Below, one piece after another: positions 6,283-11,872 of a DNA stretch of 11,872 nucleotides. The position numbers were made by a program, and so were the translations under genes. Source of the DNA: Hylemonella sp. UBA2468 (GTDB lineage: Bacteria; Pseudomonadota; Gammaproteobacteria; Burkholderiales; Burkholderiaceae_C); assembly GCA_002342165.1 (NCBI GenBank), contig DDPM01000013.1, positions 420-12,291 of the forward strand, in the 5' to 3' direction. Under the pieces are notes generated by a model. The model saw only the letters and a program-made list of their open reading frames with translations. It was not told the origin of the DNA and searched no databases. Positions within the stretch are counted from its first letter, which is position 1, and every line of letters starts with the position of its first letter.

Positions 6283-8709
6283 TCAGCCTAATTTGCTCAA
6301 GGCTGCTTCGGCCTTGGCTTTCATGTCGCCCGAAGCTTGGGCAATGATGTCTTCAATCATGGTGCGTGCACCTTCCACGTCACCAATGGCATTGAACTCC
6401 TCTGCCAAAGCCAACTTGGTTTCAAGCGCTTGCTGGTCAGAGTCGGCAGCTTCGCCGGACGACGGCAAAGCCAAATCCAGCGAAATGGCGCTCATATCAA
6501 ATTCCGCAGGTTCAGCGGCTGGCGTCGCCGCCTGCTCGGCAACTTCAGCTTCAAGGTCTGCAGAATCCAGGTCCGATGTGTTTAAGTCCATATCGGGCAG
6601 GGCGTTGAGCATGTCTTCCAGGCTTTGGTTGTCCATTGGGGGCCGGTCAATGATGTCCTCTTCGTCCTGGGTACTGACTTTCTCAGGAGCGACCTCTGGT
6701 GGATCCTCAGGCGCGTCGTCCTCCCGGGGCTCTGTATCTGAGTCAGGCGTTTCTGCAGCTAATGGCATGGGTGTGACGCCATTGAAGTACAGCGGATTTT
6801 GTGAATCCAGCGCCCGGCCCAGGCTGCAGATGGCCTCCCAGTCTGCGCCGGAACTGCCGGTGATGGTCTGAACTTGCAGTGCCACTTGCTCAAATTCGGC
6901 CACCTGCTCCGATTTGGCATAAATACCCGCCAATTTGAGGTGCAGTTCCGTACGTTCGGGCTCCTGCTCAATGGCGGTCTTGAGCAGCAAAATGGCTTGA
7001 GCCTCGCGTCCGTAGGTCAACATGATGTCGGCTTGGGACAACGCGATAGATTTTTTTACCTCTTTCAAGGCAGAGCTGTTGGAGTCATCGGTTCCTGAAT
7101 CTGATCCGCCAGCACCTGATGGAGGGCTCAGCAAAGGGTTGTCGTCTGCATGGCGCCGGGCGCGTGCTCGAATAAATTTGAAAACGCCCAAGCCAAATAG
7201 GGCAGCAATCAAACCACCCGCGAGCAATGGGGTCATGGGATCGTTGAGCACACGGTCCAAAACATCGGCTTCAGCTGCATCTTCGTTTGAGGCGGGTGCA
7301 GGTGGCGTAGCCGCACCGGAAATGGCCGGTATGGCTGTCAATTGCTCGGCAGGGGCTGTAGGCTTAGATGTGGGTGGCGTTTCAGGAGAAGGCGTCGAAG
7401 AAGCTGAAGAGGCGGCAGTGTCTGATGTGTTTGACGCTGCTGGTACCCCTGAAGTAGCGGCAGGAGTGGCGTTGGAGGTTGTGGTGGAGGCGGAGGGCTT
7501 GGTTTCGTTGTTGGTTTGTCCATTTGCCACTTCTTTATTGGGCAAGGTCGCCTGGGCCTCTTTGGAGAGCTTTTCTAAATCGGCCAGGTTTTTAGAAAGC
7601 TCCCGTGCTTTTTGGGCTTGCTCTTGCTGGATCAGTTTTTCGGCAACCTGGTCAGCCAAGTTGGAGCCCAAAGCGCCTTTGGACAACATCAACTTGTCAG
7701 GCGAGGCATTGCCATTCTTTTGATCTTGAACCTGAGTTTGAATGCTCCCAGAAGCACTTCGACTGGGGCCATCTTGCTTATTGGTGCGAGCAGATGCGGC
7801 CAATTTTTCGCGATAAATGTTGAAGTCTTTGCTTTGAGCTTGAACTATGTCGCGAGCTTCTTCAGCTGAAGTCTCCGAGGCTTGAGCCTCTGAGGGCAGA
7901 TTCAGAATCACACCAGCACGCAAGCGATTGATGTTTTTGTTGATGAAGGCTTCAGGGTTGGCTTTTTGCATGGCCACCAACATCTGGTCCAAAGAAAATC
8001 CGGAAATCTGATGGTCACGGGCAATTTTTCCGGCAGTGTCACCGGCAATGACCTTCACTTGAGCGTCTCCAACAGCATTTGACGGGGACCTGACCTCCGC
8101 CTTGGCTGCAGCCTTGACCAGAGCGTTGCTTGCCGCATTTGGGTCGGCTGGCTTGATGGGCTGGTTGGCTGGTTGGGCTGGTGATGAAGTGGCAGGTGCG
8201 ATTGGCGCAGTTGATGCGACGGGGGTTTGTGCTTGAACCGGTTCAACGGGAGGCGGCTGCGTGATCTGCGGGGGGTCTAGGAGCAAGGTGTAATCGCGCA
8301 TCTGGCGGCCACCGTTCCAGCTCAGTTCCAGCATCACATCCACAAACGATTCATTCACCGGTGCGCTGCCCAATACGCTCAAAAAGGCCGAGCCATCTGT
8401 GCGCCGCTGCAAAGTGACTTGCAAGCCATTCAAAACCGGGTTGAAGTTGATGCCCGCTGACTTAAAGGCCTCAGCCGATGCAATGCCCGCTTTCAGGGTG
8501 GCAGACTCATCTTCTGAGATGTCCAACACATCCACTTCCACACGAAGGGGCTCGCCCAAAGCAGACAGCACCTTGCTGCGCCCCAGCATGAGAGCCCATG
8601 CCGAGTTGCTGGTGACTCCCAGACCTAAGGCCACCAGTAACAGACTGGGTACCACACGGGCCAAAGCGCGCTTCGGTGTCAAGCAAAAGAACATCGTGTG
8701 GTGGACCAT
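6283..8709 (-). CDS. fimV: FimV/HubP-family inner-membrane protein with LysM and TPR regions
   Basis: The 808-residue protein has the full FimV plan. Residues 1-39 look like a signal sequence (basic PKRALAR, hydrophobic core, AWA before L40). The FimV N-terminal domain follows (LMLGRSKVLSALGEPLRVEV, about 40-145), then a Pro/Ala linker and a LysM peptidoglycan-binding domain at about 216-273. Next come a Gln/Lys/Glu-rich likely coiled coil (about 340-388), a Ser/Thr/Ala/Pro spacer, one membrane segment at about 490-513 followed by RARARR, and cytoplasmic TPR-like helices at about 553-610. An acidic stretch (about 645-750) precedes the conserved C-terminal FimV domain (about 760-808). Known relatives (Pseudomonas FimV, Vibrio HubP) act in type IV pilus assembly, twitching and polar localisation; that role here is by homology. 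The start at 8709 lacks a Shine-Dalgarno; an ATG at 8694 is an alternative. Confidence 0.93.
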   Translation of the reverse strand: MVHHTMFFCLTPKRALARVVPSLLLVALGLGVTSNSAWALMLGRSKVLSALGEPLRVEVDVLDISEDESATLKAGIASAEAFKSAGINFNPVLNGLQVTLQRRTDGSAFLSVLGSAPVNESFVDVMLELSWNGGRQMRDYTLLLDPPQITQPPPVEPVQAQTPVASTAPIAPATSSPAQPANQPIKPADPNAASNALVKAAAKAEVRSPSNAVGDAQVKVIAGDTAGKIARDHQISGFSLDQMLVAMQKANPEAFINKNINRLRAGVILNLPSEAQASETSAEEARDIVQAQSKDFNIYREKLAASARTNKQDGPSRSASGSIQTQVQDQKNGNASPDKLMLSKGALGSNLADQVAEKLIQQEQAQKARELSKNLADLEKLSKEAQATLPNKEVANGQTNNETKPSASTTTSNATPAATSGVPAASNTSDTAASSASSTPSPETPPTSKPTAPAEQLTAIPAISGAATPPAPASNEDAAEADVLDRVLNDPMTPLLAGGLIAALFGLGVFKFIRARARRHADDNPLLSPPSGAGGSDSGTDDSNSSALKEVKKSIALSQADIMLTYGREAQAILLLKTAIEQEPERTELHLKLAGIYAKSEQVAEFEQVALQVQTITGSSGADWEAICSLGRALDSQNPLYFNGVTPMPLAAETPDSDTEPREDDAPEDPPEVAPEKVSTQDEEDIIDRPPMDNQSLEDMLNALPDMDLNTSDLDSADLEAEVAEQAATPAAEPAEFDMSAISLDLALPSSGEAADSDQQALETKLALAEEFNAIGDVEGARTMIEDIIAQASGDMKAKAEAALSKLG

Positions 8710-8741
8710 GTGGGGTTAAGTTGCTGGATTGTGGTGGAGTT

Positions 8742-9899
8742 TCAAGTGCCAAGCAAGATGCGCAGCATACGGCGTAATGGCTCTGCAGCCCCCCAAAGCA
8801 GTTGGTCACCCACCGTAAACGCGCTGATGTATTGGGGGCCCATAGCCATTTTGCGGATACGTCCCACCGGAATGCGCAAGGTGCCGGTGGTTGCCACAGG
8901 GGTGAGGTCTTGCACCGAGGTCTCTCGGGTGTTGGGCACCAACTTTACCCATGGGTTGTCGGCGGCAATCATGGACTCAAGGTCCGCCACGGGCACATCT
9001 TTTTTAAGCTTAAATGTTAGGGCTTGGCTGTGGCAGCGCATGGCCCCCACTCGAACGCAAATGCCGTCCACGGGGATGGCCTCGGTGCCAAATCCTGGGC
9101 CTTGACCCAAAATTTTGTTGGTTTCGGCCATGCCTTTCCACTCCTCTCGCGACATGCCCCAACCCGCTTCTTCGCGCTGCTTGCCTAGGCCTAAATCTTT
9201 GTCGATCCATGGAATCAAGGACCCGCCCAAGGGCACGCCAAAATGCTCAATCTCTTGACCTTGCAGGCTGCGTTGCTTGGCAATCACGAGGCGGTCAATC
9301 TCCAGAATGGCACTCTTGGGGTCATCCAACAAAGCTTTGACCTCGGCATACAGCGTGCCGTATTGCGTGAGCAACTCCCGCATGTGCTGCGCACCACCGC
9401 CAGACGCGGCTTGGTAGGTTTGTGTACTCATCCACTCCACCAAGCCCGCCTTAAAGAGCGCCCCTAGCCCCATGAGCATGCAGCTGACGGTGCAGTTCCC
9501 ACCGACCCAGTTGTTACCGCCTTGCGCTAAAGCTTTTTGAATGACGGGCAAATTGACGGGATCCAGAATAATGACGGCGTCATCTTGCATGCGCAGTGTG
9601 GAGGCCGCGTCAATCCAGTGGCCCTTCCAGCCCGATTGGCGCAGCTTGGGAAACACCTCTGAGGTGTAGTCGCCACCTTGGGCAGTGACGATGATGTCGC
9701 AACGCTTGAGGTCCTCAATATGGAAAGCGTCTTGCAAACGTGTTTCGTTTTTGGCTTGGGCAGGTGCTGGGCCTCCAGCGTTAGAGGTGGAAAAAAACAG
9801 GGGCTCTATCAGGTCAAAGTCTTGCTCTTGGGTCATGCGGTCCATCAGAACCGAACCCACCATGCCGCGCCAACCGACGAAACCCACCAACTTGCTCAT
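8742..9899 (-). CDS. asd: Aspartate-semialdehyde dehydrogenase
   Basis: Reduces aspartyl phosphate to aspartate semialdehyde with NADPH, the branch point to lysine/diaminopimelate, threonine and methionine. The 385-residue protein begins with the NADP-binding [13 protein letters not shown]. It has the catalytic cysteine C136 in GGNCTVS and the catalytic base H290 in [10 protein letters not shown], with R283 nearby for substrate binding. The SGGGAQHM segment at about 166-173 is characteristic of the Gram-negative (E. coli-like) branch of the family. Its start lies 33 bases after the leuB stop and it ends 32 bases before fimV. An AAAGG ribosome site is at 9909-9913, nine bases before the ATG. 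The leuB-asd-fimV order is shared with other proteobacteria. Confidence 0.98.
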   Translation of the reverse strand: MSKLVGFVGWRGMVGSVLMDRMTQEQDFDLIEPLFFSTSNAGGPAPAQAKNETRLQDAFHIEDLKRCDIIVTAQGGDYTSEVFPKLRQSGWKGHWIDAASTLRMQDDAVIILDPVNLPVIQKALAQGGNNWVGGNCTVSCMLMGLGALFKAGLVEWMSTQTYQAASGGGAQHMRELLTQYGTLYAEVKALLDDPKSAILEIDRLVIAKQRSLQGQEIEHFGVPLGGSLIPWIDKDLGLGKQREEAGWGMSREEWKGMAETNKILGQGPGFGTEAIPVDGICVRVGAMRCHSQALTFKLKKDVPVADLESMIAADNPWVKLVPNTRETSVQDLTPVATTGTLRIPVGRIRKMAMGPQYISAFTVGDQLLWGAAEPLRRMLRILLGT

Positions 9900-9911
9900 G
9901 ACACGTTGCCT

Positions 9912-9927
9912 TTGATTATCGAATCAA
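9912..9927. repeat. Small inverted repeat upstream of asd
   Basis: TTGATT (9912-9917) and AATCAA (9922-9927) are exact reverse complements around a 4-base centre, ATCG. The repeat lies in the 33-base gap between leuB and asd and overlaps the asd ribosome site (AAAGG, 9909-9913) by two bases. It could be a weak RNA hairpin affecting asd translation, an operator, or chance in an AT-rich spacer. Confidence 0.35.
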
Positions 9928-9932
9928 TCGAG

Positions 9933-11009
9933 TTACTGAACTGCTAGGGCTGCCACGACGGCATCGCCCATTTCCTTGGTGCCCACCTTGTGCGTGCCCG
10001 CTGACCAAATGTCGGGGGTGCGCAAGCCCGAAGCCAACACTTTTTTAACCGCCGATTCGATCCGCTGGGCCGCCTCGGCTTGGTTGAGGGAAAAACGCAG
10101 CATCATGGCGGCCGACAAAATTGTGGCCAGCGGGTTGGCTACCCCTTTTCCGGCAATGTCGGGTGCGCTGCCATGGCTGGGCTCGTAGAGGCCCACCTGC
10201 TTGTCGTTCAAAGATGCCGACGGCAACATGCCAATAGAGCCCGTCAACATGGCGGCTTCGTCCGACAAAATGTCGCCGAACATATTGCCGGTGACCACCA
10301 CATCTAGTTTTTTAGGCGCGCGCACCAGTTGCATGGCCGCGTTGTCCACGTACATGTGCTCGAGCTCCACGTCGGGGTATTGGGCGTGTACTTCAGTGAC
10401 CACATCTTTCCAAAACTGAAAAGTCTCCAATACATTGGCCTTGTCCACGCTGGTTACTTTTTTGCTGCGCTTGCGTGCCGCTTGAAACGCCACATGCGCA
10501 ATGCGCTCAATTTCAGGCTTCGAATAGCGCATGGTGTCAAAAGCTTCTTCCGCACCCGGAAAGTGCCCATCCACTGCCATTCTTCTGCCGCGCGGTTGAC
10601 CAAAGTAAATATCGCCAGTGAGTTCGCGAATGATCAGAATGTCCAGTCCAGAAATCAGCTCAGGCTTGAGGCTGGAGGCGCCCACCAACTCTTCGTAGCA
10701 AATGGCAGGTCGAAAGTTGGCAAAAAGTCCTAAATGTTTGCGTAAACCCAAAATGGCTTGCTCTGGGCGGAACTGACGCTCGAGCTGGTCGTATTTCCAG
10801 TCGCCCACAGCCCCAAACAAAATGGCGTCACAGTTCTGGGCCAGCTTTAGGGTGGACTGAGGCAGCGGGTGTCCGTGAGATTCGTAAGCCGTGCCGCCTA
10901 CAGGCGCAAATTCCATTTCAAACTTCAGGTCCAAGGCCTTGAGCACTCTGACGGCTTGTTCCACGATTTCGGTGCCGATGCCGTCACCGGGGAGTACAGC
11001 AATTTTCAT
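9933..11009 (-). CDS. leuB: 3-isopropylmalate dehydrogenase
   Basis: Oxidises and decarboxylates 3-isopropylmalate to 2-oxoisocaproate using NAD, the third step of the leucine branch. From the ATG at 11009 it has 358 residues and begins [14 protein letters not shown]. Substrate-binding arginines R90, R100 and R128, catalytic Y135 and K190, and metal-binding D222, D246 and D250 all fall in their expected motifs ([49 protein letters not shown]). The cofactor loop [14 protein letters not shown] indicates NAD. The frame continues to a TTG at 11042, but that lies inside leuD; 11009 is 2 bases after the leuD stop with a modest AGG ribosome site at 11016-11018. Confidence 0.98.
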   Translation of the reverse strand: MKIAVLPGDGIGTEIVEQAVRVLKALDLKFEMEFAPVGGTAYESHGHPLPQSTLKLAQNCDAILFGAVGDWKYDQLERQFRPEQAILGLRKHLGLFANFRPAICYEELVGASSLKPELISGLDILIIRELTGDIYFGQPRGRRMAVDGHFPGAEEAFDTMRYSKPEIERIAHVAFQAARKRSKKVTSVDKANVLETFQFWKDVVTEVHAQYPDVELEHMYVDNAAMQLVRAPKKLDVVVTGNMFGDILSDEAAMLTGSIGMLPSASLNDKQVGLYEPSHGSAPDIAGKGVANPLATILSAAMMLRFSLNQAEAAQRIESAVKKVLASGLRTPDIWSAGTHKVGTKEMGDAVVAALAVQ

Positions 11010-11011
11010 GT

Positions 11012-11665
11012 TCAGCCTGCCTGCAAGGTCCGGGCCAACCAAGGCTTTTGAGCCAAGCGTTGGGCTTCAAAAGATTGAATGGTGTCTTTGTGCCTCAACG
11101 TGAGGCCAATATCGTCCAGCCCATTGAGCAGGCAATAACGACGAAATGCCTGAACCTCAAAGGGAAGTGCTTCACCTTGGGGCTTGACCACCACCTGTCG
11201 TTCTAGATCAACAGTAAGGCTAAAGCTTGGAAACGCCAGACATTCGTTAAACAGACCGGCGATGATGGACTCGGACAGTACCAACGGAAGCAGGCCGTTT
11301 TTAAAACAATTGTTGAAAAAAATATCGGCAAAGCTGGGAGCAATCACACATCTGAAGCCGTATTGGTCTAAGGCCCAAGGCGCGTGCTCTCGAGAGGAGC
11401 CACAACCAAAGTTTTTTCGGGCCAGCAAGATGGACGCGCCCTGATAGCGCGGTTGGTTGAGTACAAAGTCTGGATTGGGTTTGCGAGAATCGGGGTCTTG
11501 GCCGGGTTCCCCCTTGTCCAGATAGCGCCACTCGTCAAACAAGTTAGGGCCAAAACCGGTTTTGCGTATGGACTTCAAAAATTGTTTGGGAATGATGGCG
11601 TCGGTGTCCACGTTCTCCCGATCCATCGGAGCGACCAAGCCCTTGTGCACTGTGAATGGTTTCAT
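11012..11665 (-). CDS. leuD: 3-isopropylmalate dehydratase, small subunit
   Basis: With LeuC it isomerises 2-isopropylmalate to 3-isopropylmalate. The 217 residues match the usual size of the proteobacterial small subunit. Visible motifs are [17 protein letters not shown] (about 15-31), the swivelling-domain signature [15 protein letters not shown] (85-99) and [16 protein letters not shown]. The ATG at 11665 is 33 bases after the leuC stop. The spacer reads as a pyrimidine- and A-rich leader with no Shine-Dalgarno sequence, so initiation may depend on re-initiating ribosomes from leuC. Confidence 0.98.
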   Translation of the reverse strand: MKPFTVHKGLVAPMDRENVDTDAIIPKQFLKSIRKTGFGPNLFDEWRYLDKGEPGQDPDSRKPNPDFVLNQPRYQGASILLARKNFGCGSSREHAPWALDQYGFRCVIAPSFADIFFNNCFKNGLLPLVLSESIIAGLFNECLAFPSFSLTVDLERQVVVKPQGEALPFEVQAFRRYCLLNGLDDIGLTLRHKDTIQSFEAQRLAQKPWLARTLQAG

Positions 11666-11698
11666 GTGTTGTTAATAGAGAGGTTTAAAGCTGGTGTT

Positions 11699-11872
<174 letters not shown>

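Noticed and set aside
7022..7723. Open frame of 233 codons on the plus strand opposite fimV
   Set aside because: It mirrors the Ala/Ser/Thr-rich low-complexity linker of fimV. Its Ser/Ala/Glu-rich composition is explained by that, and there is no domain or convincing ribosome site.
8710..8741. TTGAAA at 8740-8745 as a -35 box for fimV on the minus strand
   Set aside because: No acceptable -10 hexamer lies at 16-18 bases from it.
11010..11042. Upstream extension of leuB to a TTG codon
   Set aside because: It would overlap leuD, and the [12 protein letters not shown] start at 11009 is the family norm.
11666..11698. Possible small gene between leuC and leuD (an entericidin-like lipoprotein gene sits there in some Burkholderiales, as I recall)
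   Set aside because: The gap is only 33 bases, too short for such a gene, and holds no start-to-stop frame of note.

Overview
This window looks like a chromosomal housekeeping segment from a betaproteobacterium, most likely order Burkholderiales and probably a Comamonadaceae-like lineage. The evidence is the gene order leuC-leuD-leuB-asd-fimV-truA-trpF-trpB-trpA-accD, which I recognise as typical of Burkholderiales, together with the character of the proteins. These include a YggT protein with the N-terminus usual in that group, a beta-type TrpB with a C-terminal tail, and a FimV with a LysM domain. The genus call is an inference, because no RNA gene is present to anchor it. Base composition and codon choice look even across the window. 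I see no insertion sequence, integrase, CRISPR array, tRNA or rRNA.

Layout. Positions 1-1108 (minus strand) hold the 5' part of lysS, class II lysyl-tRNA synthetase, cut by the window edge. A very short divergent gap leads into a plus-strand yggT-family membrane protein gene ending at 1736. It converges on accD with 17 bases between the two stop codons, and an imperfect hairpin spans that junction. From accD (2626) to the right edge everything is on the minus strand and reads right to left: leuC (3' end only), leuD, leuB, asd, fimV, truA, trpF, trpB, trpA, accD. Gaps between these genes range from a 4-base overlap to 33 bases, so the run is probably one transcription unit or a few overlapping ones. 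Its promoter lies outside the window. No stretch of 300 bases lacks a gene; the longest non-coding interval is about 67 bases.

How the genes fit together. LeuCD and LeuB carry out the isomerisation and oxidation steps of leucine synthesis. Asd makes aspartate semialdehyde for lysine/diaminopimelate, threonine and methionine. TrpF, TrpB and TrpA carry out the last steps of tryptophan synthesis. TruA modifies tRNA anticodon arms, AccD is the carboxyltransferase beta subunit for malonyl-CoA, and LysS charges tRNA-Lys. FimV is the outlier: an inner-membrane, peptidoglycan-binding hub protein linked in other bacteria to type IV pili and cell polarity.

I did not find an undescribed system. The points most worth a second look are the arrangement downstream of accD, the convergent hairpin, a small inverted repeat abutting the asd ribosome binding site, the TrpB tail, and the scarcity of Shine-Dalgarno sequences.
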